This document shows positions 1-8,038 of a stretch of 39,408 nucleotides of DNA, one piece after another. The stretch is from Mitsuaria sp. WAJ17 (GTDB taxonomy: Bacteria > Pseudomonadota > Gammaproteobacteria > Burkholderiales > Burkholderiaceae_C): contig NZ_JACJUG010000035.1 in assembly GCF_014174515.1 (NCBI RefSeq), forward strand, positions 1 through 39,408. Reading direction: 5' to 3'. How positions within the stretch are numbered: position 1 is the stretch's first letter; each line of letters opens with the position of its first letter. The notes beneath the pieces were generated by a model, which saw nothing but the letters and a program-made list of their open reading frames with translations, was not told the DNA's origin and searched no databases. The position numbers were made by a program, and so were the translations under genes.

Positions 1-120
<120 letters not shown>

Positions 121-123
121 GGC

Positions 124-2280
124 TCAGCACCCGGCCGCCTGCAGTGGCACCCTCGGCCGTGGCGGCATGTCGAGGGCGCGGGCCGGCGGCCCGGCAGGCT
201 CGGCAGCCGGCCAGGGGCGCAAGGCGCCGTCGCGCAGCTCGTAGCAGGTCTCCAGCAGCGCCAGCACCTGCGGCCGGTGCGTGATCACCACGACGCAGCA
301 TGGCAAGGCACGGATCCTCGCCATGATCTCCAGCTCGGTGTCCACGTCCAGGTGGCTGGTGGCCTCGTGCAGGATCAGGATGTCCGCGCGCTTGTACAGC
401 GCCCGCGCGATGAGCAGGCGCTGCCGCTGCCCGCCGGACAGCGTGCGCGCCGACTCGCCGATCACGGTCCGGTAGCCCATGGGCATCCGGACGATGTCGT
501 CATGGAGGGCCGCCATCCGCGCGGCCCACTCGACACGCGCGGCGTCCACGTCGGCATCGAAGAAGGCGATGTTCTCCTGGAGCGTGCCGGCCAGCAGCGT
601 GTCGTCCTGCGTGACCGCGGCGACCTGCGTGCGCCAGGCCCGGGCCATGCCCTCGTCCATGACGACGTCGTTCAGACGGATGACGCCGTCGGTGGGTCGC
701 ACCAGCCCGAGCATCAGCCGGGCCAGCGTGGACTTGCCCGCACCGCTCGCGCCCTTGAGGCCGATGCACTGCTTCGGCGCCAGCACCAGGTCGAGATCGC
801 GCAGCACCGGCTGCCCGTCCCGCGCATACCGGTAGCCGACGCCTTGCAGCTGGAGGCTCGCCAGCGGCGCCAGGGCAGCCCGCGTGGCCGGCCCCGGTTC
901 GGGCGCCTCCAACAGGATGTCGGACAGGCGCTCGCCATGCACGGCCAGCATGCGAAAGCCCAGGATGGCGTCGATCACCGCCACCAGGCGGTTGCCGAAG
1001 GTGGCCGCGTAGGCGGAGAAGGCCATGAGGAAGCCCAGCGTCATCTGCCCGGCCAGCACGGACGTCGCGCCGAAGTAGAAGATGAACAGGCCCTGCACGC
1101 CGAAGATCAGCACGACGCCGCCGTGATAGACGAGCGTGAAGTTCTCGGTCCGGAGGTCCCGGTTCTGCACCGTCTGGCGCAGGTTCTGCCAGCGGGAGAT
1201 GCGGTCCGCCTCCCGGGAGAACAGCTTTATGGGCATCATCGAGCGGACGATCTCCAGAAGGAACTGGCTCTCGCGGCTGGCCAGCATCAGCCGCTCGCGC
1301 GCGGCGGCCTCGAAATAGGGGTAGGTCAGCGCCTTGAGCGCCAGGTGCAGCAGGATGGGGACGACGACGACGACCGACAGCGAGGGGCTCAGGCCGATCA
1401 TCATCGCGAACGCCGCCGCGAGCACGACCACATCGAACAGGGAGCCCAGCGCGATGCCGGTCAGCACCGACTGGATGGTCCCGGCGCTGCCGAGCCGGCT
1501 GAGCACCTCGCCGGAGCCCCGCGCATCGAAGAAGCGCATCGGCAGCCGGACCAGGTAATTCAGGATCCGGCTCATCCAGCCCAGGGACAGCTCCTGGCTC
1601 CAGCGCATCAGCAGCCAGCCCCGCAGCAGGCTGGTGGCGGTCTGTGTCAGCAGCAGCGCGGCAAAGCAGGCCGTGAGCGGCAGCAGGAGCTCCGTCGCAT
1701 GGCCGCCGATGACGTCGTCGATGACGAACTTGCTGAACAGCGGGGACCCCAGCGCCAGCAGTTCCAGGATCAGCGTCAGGAACAGCAGCTGCCCGACGGC
1801 GCCCCACGCACCGGCCACCGGCCCCAGCAGCGCGAGCACCGAGGGCGGACGCGCCGCCTGGCCGCCTCGCTGGAAGGACTCGCCGGGCCACAGCTCCAGC
1901 GCCATGCCCGAGAAATGCGGCGACAGCGCCGCCAGGCTCAGGCGGCGCAGTCCGACCGCCGGATCGAAGATCGTGGCCACGCGCTCGCCCCGGAACGTCC
2001 GGGAGACCTTCAGCAGCACGACGAAGTGGCTCAGGTCCCAGTGCAGGATGCAGGGCATGCGCAGCCTGTCCAGCGCCTCCAGCGGCACGCGCAGCGGCCG
2101 GCTGGAGAGGCCGATTCCGGCGGACACCGTGATGAGCGTGGCCATGGTCAGGCCCCGAGAATGCCCGCCGGCAAGCTGACGCAGCAGGAGCAGGCCCAGG
2201 GCCATCCCGTGATGACTCGCGACCGTGGCGAGGCAGGCGAGACCGCACTCCCCGGTCTCTGACTGGAACACATGCTTCAA
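124..2280 (-). CDS. C39-peptidase-containing ABC exporter (PCAT), CvaB/microcin type
   Basis: A bifunctional inner-membrane exporter of about 718 aa. It cuts the leader of double-glycine precursors and exports the mature peptide. The N-terminal C39 peptidase shows ECGLAC with nucleophile C12, H85 in LSHF and D106 in FDP. A six-helix transmembrane domain spans about residues 150-440. The nucleotide-binding domain has Walker A GASGAGKST (about 510) and signature LSGGQRQR. Walker B reads ILIL-H-E: the usual Asp is His638, while the catalytic Glu639 is kept. The ending SHLD matches CvaB-type exporters. The start is uncertain: TTG at 2280 or GTG at 2271, neither with a good ribosome site. It lies in one operon downstream of a double-glycine precursor (2940-3374), its likely substrate. 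Confidence 0.9.
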   Translation of the reverse strand: MKHVFQSETGECGLACLATVASHHGMALGLLLLRQLAGGHSRGLTMATLITVSAGIGLSSRPLRVPLEALDRLRMPCILHWDLSHFVVLLKVSRTFRGERVATIFDPAVGLRRLSLAALSPHFSGMALELWPGESFQRGGQAARPPSVLALLGPVAGAWGAVGQLLFLTLILELLALGSPLFSKFVIDDVIGGHATELLLPLTACFAALLLTQTATSLLRGWLLMRWSQELSLGWMSRILNYLVRLPMRFFDARGSGEVLSRLGSAGTIQSVLTGIALGSLFDVVVLAAAFAMMIGLSPSLSVVVVVPILLHLALKALTYPYFEAAARERLMLASRESQFLLEIVRSMMPIKLFSREADRISRWQNLRQTVQNRDLRTENFTLVYHGGVVLIFGVQGLFIFYFGATSVLAGQMTLGFLMAFSAYAATFGNRLVAVIDAILGFRMLAVHGERLSDILLEAPEPGPATRAALAPLASLQLQGVGYRYARDGQPVLRDLDLVLAPKQCIGLKGASGAGKSTLARLMLGLVRPTDGVIRLNDVVMDEGMARAWRTQVAAVTQDDTLLAGTLQENIAFFDADVDAARVEWAARMAALHDDIVRMPMGYRTVIGESARTLSGGQRQRLLIARALYKRADILILHEATSHLDVDTELEIMARIRALPCCVVVITHRPQVLALLETCYELRDGALRPWPAAEPAGPPARALDMPPRPRVPLQAAGC

Positions 2281-2359
2281 GGAAATCGCCCGTGGAAAGC
2301 GCAGGGAACAGGACGGCGCGGGCGGGGTTCGATCCCCCGCCCCACCGGCCTCCCGAGGA

Positions 2360-2935
2360 TCAGCGGACCACCTTCTGCAGGCGAATGCGGATGCCGTCGG
2401 TGAACAGCTCGCCGGACTTCTGCTCGAGGATCTTCTCCAGCAGCCCGCTGTCGAGCTGGGCCTCCCGGTGGAGCCAGTGGGACTGGTACTTCAGCTGGCC
2501 ACCCAGGGCCTTCGAGGCCTTCTTCAGGCGCTTCTCGTTGGGGGCGGTCAGCACGATCTCGTGGTCGCTCACCGACGTCAGCGCCGCGAAGTAGTAGCCG
2601 TTCTGCGCATCGCCGGTCTCGACAAACAGCAGCTGCTGCGCGCCCACCTGCCGGACGTAGGACCGCACGGAAGGCAGGCCCTCGGCGGCCTCGGGCTGCC
2701 ATTGCAGGGTCGCGAATTCGCCGTTGCTGACCTCGACGTTCAGCACCTGCGCGCGGATGCCGCCCACGTCATCCGCCTGCACCCGCCACAGGCCGGCCAG
2801 GGACGCCGACACGGGCAGCGCCTGCCCCAGCGGGGCGGGTGTGCGAGGCCCGCAGCCGGCCAGGCAGACCAGCAGCCAGCCGACCAGCATCAGGCCGACG
2901 GAGCGCCAGCCCTTGAATGGAGTCACGTTCCGCAT
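2360..2935 (-). CDS. Hypothetical lipoprotein of the peptide-export operon
   Basis: 191 aa. The N-terminus has a positive stretch, a hydrophobic core and a lipobox ending LAGC, so signal peptidase II processing and lipid anchoring are expected. The remainder is soluble, mixed alpha/beta in appearance, with Lys-rich segments near the C-terminus. I do not recognise a family. The ATG lies 4 bp after the stop of the double-glycine precursor and the exporter follows 79 bp later. Being wedged between precursor and exporter suggests an immunity (self-protection) or export-accessory role. That is inference from position only. Confidence 0.7.
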   Translation of the reverse strand: MRNVTPFKGWRSVGLMLVGWLLVCLAGCGPRTPAPLGQALPVSASLAGLWRVQADDVGGIRAQVLNVEVSNGEFATLQWQPEAAEGLPSVRSYVRQVGAQQLLFVETGDAQNGYYFAALTSVSDHEIVLTAPNEKRLKKASKALGGQLKYQSHWLHREAQLDSGLLEKILEQKSGELFTDGIRIRLQKVVR

Positions 2936-2939
2936 GGCA

Positions 2940-3374
2940 TCAGCCTCCCAGGCCCTTCATGCACACACGGAAGGCCTCCTTGCGAATCTCCTCGTCGCTC
3001 GGGATGAAGCCCCGGGCCACGAAGGGAATCCGGCCGTCCTTCTTGGCCCGGTTGACCTCGGCGACGGTCTCGTCCGCCACGGCATCGCAGATCTCCTTCT
3101 TCTTGGGCTGCGGCAGGTCGCGCACGCCACCGTCCCCGGCGGCCGAGGAGCCGCCGCCACCGCCCCCGCTGGTCAGGAAGAAGTAGCCCAGCGGCAGGAA
3201 GTTGCTGCTGAACTCGACCTGGTAGGTTCTGGACCCATTGATCGTGACCTTCGGCAGGCACGGCGTCACCTCGTCGCCGTCCTCGCAGTCGCCACCGCTG
3301 ATGTATCGCGTGTCGTCGAAACTCAGCTCCTGCATGCCCCAGTACGTCGAATGCCTCTTGTTTTCACTGCTCAT
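2940..3374 (-). CDS. Double-glycine-leader precursor polypeptide (putative class II microcin-like substrate)
   Basis: 144 aa. The N-terminus contains MQELSFDDTRYISGG, the typical leader of C39-exporter substrates: (M/R)-x-E-L-S, hydrophobic residues at -4/-7/-12, and a Gly-Gly cleavage site. Cleavage after G28 gives a mature chain of about 116 residues starting DCEDGDE. It holds four cysteines (C30, C39, C96, C138), a six-Gly run (70-75) that separates two halves, and a Lys/Glu-rich C-terminal half. The ATG at 3374 is preferred over the internal Met14 because GGGAGG sits about 8 nt before it, whereas Met14 has no spaced ribosome site. Two cysteine pairs allow two disulfides. The C39 ABC exporter is two genes downstream. 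At 116 residues it is longer than classical class II microcins, so toxin activity is not certain. Confidence 0.75.
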   Translation of the reverse strand: MSSENKRHSTYWGMQELSFDDTRYISGGDCEDGDEVTPCLPKVTINGSRTYQVEFSSNFLPLGYFFLTSGGGGGGSSAAGDGGVRDLPQPKKKEICDAVADETVAEVNRAKKDGRIPFVARGFIPSDEEIRKEAFRVCMKGLGG

Positions 3375-3417
3375 CGTCAGTCCTCCCTGTAGTGAATGGA
3401 TGAAGTCCGCGGATCGG

Positions 3418-4034
3418 TCACGATGACCGTCCCGCCTTGAACATGAGGGTCACACGCGCCGCGGTGCAGATCCGCGAGACCCCGAGCGCCGCGTGCAGGA
3501 TGGATCCATCGAAGATCACCGCCCGCCCTGGCCGCGGCAGGACGGCATGGACGATGTCCCCCTCGGCATTGAAGAAGACCGTCTCGCCGGCCCAGTCCGG
3601 CTGCCAGCGCGGGTTCAGGTAGATGACCACCGTCTTCTGGCCCGGCGCCGGGGAGTCCACATGCGGGTAGCCCTCCACGCCGTAGGTGTGGGCGTTGGCG
3701 TAGCAGCGCAGCAGCACAGCAGCGCATGGCCGGGCAGGCAGCGGCGCTGCACCGTGTCCCAGAGAGCCGCCACGGCCTGCAGGGCCGGGTCGGCGGCCAG
3801 CCGCTGCGTCTGGTCCTGCTGGTTGTTCTTGCGGGTCTTCAGGAAATCATGGTTCCAGTGCGAGAGCGAATTCACGCCATTCACCGAACGCCAGCCATAG
3901 GTCCAGCGCACCTCTTCCTCGAAGAAGGTCTGCACCGCGTCGATCTGGGCCGCCTCGAACAGGTCGTCATGGCGCTGGATGGACAGCTCGTCGCCCTGGG
4001 GCAGGACGGGCACTTGGGGATCCCTGGCATTCAT
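3418..4034 (-). pseudogene. 2OG-Fe(II) oxygenase (SM-20/prolyl-hydroxylase type), frameshifted
   Basis: Two overlapping reading frames together give one protein of about 200 aa. The first frame (from ATG 4034) gives the N-terminal half up to ...PGHALL near 3717. The second frame continues from about 3717 with LLRCYANAHTYG, then HVD (iron His/Asp), WAGETVFF, LPRPGRAVIFDG, ILHAA (distal iron His) and an Arg in the RVTLMFK segment that binds 2-oxoglutarate. Every core residue is present once the frame is corrected. The break falls in a CTG/TGC-repetitive stretch (about 3705-3730), and one missing base would explain it. The ATG overlaps the upstream stop (ATGA), and the precursor gene follows 43 bp later. 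A role in hydroxylating the exported polypeptide is inferred. Real pseudogene, sequencing error and programmed shift cannot be told apart here. Confidence 0.75.
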
Positions 4035-4587
4035 CGCAGCTTTCTCTTCAGCAGATCAAGGACATTCATGGCCTGCCCCGGCATCTCCACCCGGAGCTTC
4101 GACCAGGGCGGGTGCGCCGCGCACCCCGAAGGGTCGCCCGGCACACGGCCCGCCATCAGGGCGATCACGACGCATTGCGCGTCTCCCGGCGCCTGGCCCT
4201 CGGCCAGCCCGTCACAGGCCGCGTGGCCCCCGCTCCCGCGCCGGACGGCGCCCCGGTGGATCACCCGTCCCTCGCCCACCTTCCGAAGCGAGCCGCCCTC
4301 GACACCAGCGACCCGGGCCAGATCACCCACCGCAACGCCCCCCGCCTCGGCGACCGGCAGCCGCAGGGCCACGACGCCCTGACCGTCCGCCAGCAGGCCG
4401 GACTGGTACACGGACGACTCCAGCACCACCGGGATCCGCAGCCCCCCAGCACCGCCGCCAATGCGCTCCAGGGGAGCAGCACGATGAGCAGCAGCCACCG
4501 CCGGGACAAGGGCTGGGGCAGGCGAAGATCGCCCGTGGCACCGGATCGATGGGCCACTGCTTCAGGACGGTAGGCAACAGGTTCCAA
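4031..4587 (-). pseudogene. Single-pass membrane protein of the peptide-export operon, frameshifted at a G run
   Basis: The upstream frame (TTG 4587 or GTG 4557, neither with a clear ribosome site) codes for a short N-terminus and one strong transmembrane helix (LLLIVLLPWSALAAVLGG). At the GGGGGG run (4442-4447 on the plus strand) the frame closes. Adding one G joins it to a second frame, RIPVVLESSVYQSGLL..., that continues to the stop at 4031. The joined protein would be about 185 aa with a Val/Gly-rich beta-strand-like region after the helix. The shape vaguely recalls a short HlyD-like adaptor without the coiled-coil hairpin. I do not recognise a family. The stop overlaps the oxygenase start (ATGA), so the genes are coupled. 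A homopolymer miscount, true decay or phase variation are all possible. Confidence 0.5.
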
Positions 4588-4965
4588 GACGCTGGGAGGG
4601 CAAGTTCAATGCAAGGGACACAGGCAGGCACCGGCCGCAGGGCCTCGACGCTGCACGTGCCACAGCGGCACGGTTCAATGACCAAGGAGACCGCCGCCAC
4701 GACAGGGCGCAGGGCCGGATTCAGGCAGGAGGAATGGATCAGGCCAGCATGGGGGAGTCTCGGGCATCGCGCGGACCGCGAATGCCTTGCAGTGGGACGG
4801 CTGGCTGGCAGAGGTGGCGTCCTGGAGCGCATCAGAAGAAGCGGGACGGCCATTGGCTGGCTGGGTTGGCAATTGTCAAGAGATGGGCGCCCTTGAGCAA
4901 GGGCAGCGTGCGCATAGCGGTCGGCAGGGCGCCCCAACCGGGCACGTGCAGCCACGGGGGCGACG
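4588..4965. other. 378-bp non-coding stretch upstream of the peptide-export operon
   Basis: No convincing gene is seen on either strand. It should hold the promoter for the minus-strand operon. One candidate element is TTGGCAATTGTCAA at 4866-4879, an imperfect 14-bp palindrome that contains a TTGACA box on the minus strand, but no good -10 box lies 16-18 bp further. No rho-independent terminator was recognised for the SGNH hydrolase gene that ends at 4966. Confidence 0.4.
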
Positions 4966-5706
4966 TCAGTCCTCAGGTGACCACGCTCGGCGTTCCCGGA
5001 GCAGCCGCTGGCTCAGGGCCTGCGCCCAGACCTCGTAGCCTGCCGGCCCCGGATGAAAACCGTCCTCGGCCATGTGCTGGGCGGCGGCGGCGCCGTGCAG
5101 ATGCGCGGGCAGGGACTGCAGGCCGCGGTCGCGCCGGCCGATCAGGTGGCGGGCCAGGCGCCGGTTCAGGCGCTGCGACTGCGCCCCCAGCATCCAGCGC
5201 AGGGGTTGGGGCAGCAGCGGGAAGGCATGCATGGGCGGCACGGCGCTGTGCAGGCTGTAGCGCACACCGCAGCGCTGCCGGGCCATCTCGTGGATGGCGT
5301 CCAGGTCTTGCAGGCAGTGCGTGGCGCGGCGCTGGCCGACGACGTCGTTGACGCCCAGGGCCGTCACCAGCACATCAGCGGGCTGAAGCTCGGATTCGGC
5401 CAGGTGTCGGCGGGCGTCCGCGCTGTCATGGCCGGTGCGAGCCACCAGCTGCCAGTGCACACGACCGTCCAGGGCCAGGGAGAGATGCGCCGCGAGCCGC
5501 CCCGCGAGGGCCAGGTCTTGCGTGGGCGCGCCAACGCCGGCGCCGGAGGAGTCCCCGACGATCAGCAGGCGCAGTTTCAACTCGCCCTGCCCGACCTGCC
5601 CGACCCTTGCGCCGGCGGCCTCGGGCAGCTGCAGGGCGCGCTTGCGCACCTGCCGACCCTGCCACAGCAGCACCGGCGCCAGCAGCAGCTTGGCCGGGCC
5701 CAGCAT
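4966..5706 (-). CDS. SGNH/GDSL-family hydrolase
   Basis: 246 aa. Esterase/lipase-type hydrolase of the SGNH fold. Block I is GDSSGAG (Ser53 nucleophile), block III GVND (Asn120) and block V DGFHPG (Asp215, His218), so the catalytic set is complete. A short hydrophobic N-terminus (residues 1-16) may be a membrane anchor or poor signal sequence. The start ATG overlaps the stop of the upstream enoyl-CoA hydratase gene (TGATG), which indicates translational coupling and membership of a lipid-related operon with the alpha/beta hydrolase further up. Substrate unknown; an acyl ester or acyl-CoA thioester is plausible. Confidence 0.88.
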   Translation of the reverse strand: MLGPAKLLLAPVLLWQGRQVRKRALQLPEAAGARVGQVGQGELKLRLLIVGDSSGAGVGAPTQDLALAGRLAAHLSLALDGRVHWQLVARTGHDSADARRHLAESELQPADVLVTALGVNDVVGQRRATHCLQDLDAIHEMARQRCGVRYSLHSAVPPMHAFPLLPQPLRWMLGAQSQRLNRRLARHLIGRRDRGLQSLPAHLHGAAAAQHMAEDGFHPGPAGYEVWAQALSQRLLRERRAWSPED

Positions 5707-6470
5707 CAGTCGAACTGGGAGAAGTCGGGCTGGCGCTTCTGGAAGAAGGCCTGGAAGGCTTCAGTGGCCTCGGGCGAGCGCAGGCGGGCGCCGAAGATCT
5801 CGGCCTCGGTCTTGATGGCTTCCTGCAACTGCTCGACGCTGTGGCGGCGCATCAAGCGCTTGCTCTCGCGCACGGCGCTGGGCGCCAGGCTGTTGAAGCG
5901 CTCAGCCACGCGGCGGGCCTGATTGACCACCTCGCCGGCCGGCAGCACGGCATTGGCGATGCCGCATTCCACCGCGTCAGCGCCGGTGAAGGGGTCGCCC
6001 AGCAGCAGCTTCTCGGCCGCCTTCACATGGCCCATGAGGCGCGGCACGACCAGGCTGGAGCCAAACTCCGGCACCAGGCCCAGGCTCACGAAGGGCATGG
6101 CCAGGCGGGCGTCATCGGCCACGTAGACGAAATCGCAGTGCAGCAGCAGCGTGGTGCCGATGCCGATGGCGGCGCCGTTCACGGCCGCGATCACCGGCTT
6201 CTCGCTGCCCAGCAGGGCGCGCATGAACTGGAAGACCGGCGCGTTCTCGTCCCGCGGCGGGCTGCCCATGAAGTCCTCGATGTCATTGCCCGAGGTGAAG
6301 ATCTGGGGCTGGCCCTGGATCAGCACGGCGCGCACAGCCTTGTCGCCATTGGCGGCGATCAGGGCGTCGGCCATGGCCTGGTACATGGCGCGGGTCAGGG
6401 CGTTCTTCTTCTCGGGGCGTGCGATCTCGAGGGTCAGCACGCCGTTGACGGTGGCGGTCTTGATGGTCAC
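5706..6470 (-). CDS. Enoyl-CoA hydratase/isomerase (crotonase family)
   Basis: About 254 aa from the GTG at 6470, which is preceded by GGAGAG at good spacing; a TTG at 6488 is also in frame but less likely. Crotonase features are clear: ARPEKKNALT near the N-terminus, an oxyanion-hole segment SGNDIEDF, NGAAIGIGTTLLLHCDFVY in the centre and a C-terminal FQAFFQKRQPDF. The position usually holding the second catalytic Glu reads VPEFGSS, as in isomerase-like members. The reaction is hydration or double-bond isomerisation of enoyl-CoA esters. The stop overlaps the SGNH hydrolase start. Confidence 0.92.
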   Translation of the reverse strand: MTIKTATVNGVLTLEIARPEKKNALTRAMYQAMADALIAANGDKAVRAVLIQGQPQIFTSGNDIEDFMGSPPRDENAPVFQFMRALLGSEKPVIAAVNGAAIGIGTTLLLHCDFVYVADDARLAMPFVSLGLVPEFGSSLVVPRLMGHVKAAEKLLLGDPFTGADAVECGIANAVLPAGEVVNQARRVAERFNSLAPSAVRESKRLMRRHSVEQLQEAIKTEAEIFGARLRSPEATEAFQAFFQKRQPDFSQFD

Positions 6471-6543
6471 GGCTATCTCTCCAGGCAAACTTCTTGGGGG
6501 CGGATGATGCCAGAGCCGTGCGCTGCCCTGGCATGTCTGAGGG

Positions 6544-7104
6544 TCAGGCGGCGGCGGGCTGCAGCCGCTCCCAGTGGTGGGCGAGGTGCATCAGGTGGGC
6601 CCGCTGGTACTCGGGTTTGCTGAGCGGCCCGTAGGCGAAATGCGGCTTCAGCGGGCCGGTCCAGGCGGCGAAGGCGTCCATGGCATCGAGCAGGCGCTGC
6701 ACGGCGTGCTTGAGCGTGGCCTCGGCGTCAAGGGCCGGTGCGCCGGGGATGGGCTCGTCGCGGTCATGGCTCATCTTCCCGCGGGCGTCGAAGAGCGCGA
6801 AGGCCGTCTTGCCCAGAGTGGACTGGAACCAGGCCGGCTTCGCCTGCGGGTAGCCGCTCATGGCGTATTCGATGCTCTGGGCCAGGTGCTCCAGCAGCTG
6901 GGGCACCGTCCAGGCGCCCTCGTGCTTGCGGGCATGGAAACGCAGATCCAGTACGGCCTTCTGGGCCTCTGTCCAGCTCTGGAAGCCCTCGGGCAGTTGG
7001 CCTTCGCAGCCGCTCAGGATGCCGGTGCCTGCGAGCAGCGTCGCGCCCAGCACAAGGCGGCGGGAAGGCTCGCTGGGTTCCATGGGGTCAAGTCTTGCGT
7101 TCAC
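6544..7104 (-). CDS. DUF1569 protein with twin-arginine/lipobox-like signal
   Basis: About 186 aa from the GTG at 7104, which has AGGGGAG six bases upstream; an ATG at 7083 is the alternative. SRRLVLGATLL...SGC near the N-terminus looks like a Tat-type signal with a lipobox, so an exported lipoprotein is likely. The body matches DUF1569, a DinB-like four-helix fold: HARKHEGAWTVPQLLEHLAQSIEYAM and the family ending YQRAHLMHLAHHWERL. The metal-ligand-like histidines of DinB proteins are partly present. The gene starts 2 bp after the stop of the alpha/beta hydrolase. No precise function is known for the family. Confidence 0.85.
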   Translation of the reverse strand: MNARLDPMEPSEPSRRLVLGATLLAGTGILSGCEGQLPEGFQSWTEAQKAVLDLRFHARKHEGAWTVPQLLEHLAQSIEYAMSGYPQAKPAWFQSTLGKTAFALFDARGKMSHDRDEPIPGAPALDAEATLKHAVQRLLDAMDAFAAWTGPLKPHFAYGPLSKPEYQRAHLMHLAHHWERLQPAAA

Positions 7105-7106
7105 GT

Positions 7107-7964
7107 TCAGCTCCCCTGCAGCCACAGGCTCACCCGGGGCCAGAGCTTGGCCTCGAAGCGCGAGCGAAAGAAGCCGAAGTGGCCGATGCGGCGCTCACCC
7201 ACGTCCTTCGGGGCGATGCGCTGCAGTTCGGGCTGGGCGCCAGCGTAGAAGCTGTGCAGGCTCTCGGTGTTGCGGCGGGACATGAACTCGTCGTCGGTGA
7301 AGGACAGCGACAGCATGGGCAGCTTCAGCGCCGCGTACTGCTGGCGCAGCGCGGCACCGCCCTCGCCCATCAGATAGTCGCGGTCCAGGCACCAGCGCCG
7401 CCACTGCGCCATCACGCCGCGTGGAAGGTCGCCCACCTTGCGCAGGCGACGGCCAGGGAAGTAGCCGAAGAGCGGCAGGCTCAGCGGCACCACCACGTAC
7501 CAGAGCCACCAGACGTAGCGGCGCAGGCCTGCCGAGTTTTCGCGCCAGTAGCCGCTGCCCGTGCCCACGGTCACCGCCTTGGCGATGCGTTCGCGGTTGG
7601 GCAGCAGCCCCAGGATCTGCCCGCCCAGGCTGTGGCCCAGCCAGTGCAGCGGGCGGTCGGGGCCCAGCAGGCGCGAGAGCTCGTCCACCGCGCCGGCCGA
7701 ATCCTGCTCGGCCCAGGTGCGGATGTCCGCGTCCAGGCCCTTGAGCGAATGCCGCATCTCGGCCGGGCGTGAAGCACCCATGCCGCGGTAGTCGAAGCTC
7801 ATCACCAGCCAGCCCTGCGCCGCCATCCAGTGGGCGAAGTCGGCGTAGTAGCGCTGCTCCACGCCCATGGCCGGTGCGATCAGCAGCCCGGCGCGGGCGG
7901 TGGCGGGGTCGCCGTAGAGATGGCCGCTCAGCGGGAAGCCGTCGCGGGCCTTGAAGTGCAGCAT
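7107..7964 (-). CDS. Alpha/beta hydrolase (COG4757-like)
   Basis: 285 aa. The nucleophile elbow is GHSLGG (Ser112), an oxyanion region lies near APAMGV (30-35), and GMGAS follows FDYR as in serine hydrolases of the COG4757 group; the C-terminal GHFGFF supplies the probable catalytic His. A Trp/Tyr-rich lid (RRYVWWLWYVVVPLSLPLFGYFPG) could contact membrane lipid. GAGAGGAG precedes the ATG. It is the first gene of a four-gene minus-strand unit with the DUF1569 protein, an enoyl-CoA hydratase and the SGNH hydrolase. Confidence 0.88.
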   Translation of the reverse strand: MLHFKARDGFPLSGHLYGDPATARAGLLIAPAMGVEQRYYADFAHWMAAQGWLVMSFDYRGMGASRPAEMRHSLKGLDADIRTWAEQDSAGAVDELSRLLGPDRPLHWLGHSLGGQILGLLPNRERIAKAVTVGTGSGYWRENSAGLRRYVWWLWYVVVPLSLPLFGYFPGRRLRKVGDLPRGVMAQWRRWCLDRDYLMGEGGAALRQQYAALKLPMLSLSFTDDEFMSRRNTESLHSFYAGAQPELQRIAPKDVGERRIGHFGFFRSRFEAKLWPRVSLWLQGS

Positions 7965-8001
7965 GGGGAACTCCTCTCACGACAGATGCGGGCCTGCAAT
8001 G

Positions 8002-8026
8002 AAAAACGCGGCCCGCAGGCCGCGTT
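8002..8026 (-). terminator. Intrinsic terminator after the thiolase gene
   Basis: On the minus strand a perfect 9-bp stem AACGCGGCC / GGCCGCGTT with a 4-base loop is followed directly by a T run (TTTTT). It lies 13 bp beyond the thiolase stop, so it ends the beta-oxidation transcript. Confidence 0.88.
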
Positions 8027-8038
8027 CTCAGCAGTAGG

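Noticed and set aside
3333..3335. Internal Met14 as start of the double-glycine precursor
   Set aside because: It would give a shorter, more typical leader, but there is no spaced ribosome site, whereas the ATG at 3374 has GGGAGG upstream.
6507..6534. ATGCCAG/CTGGCAT inverted repeat in the 73-bp gap before the enoyl-CoA hydratase gene
   Set aside because: Only a 7-bp stem with a 14-base loop; likely chance.
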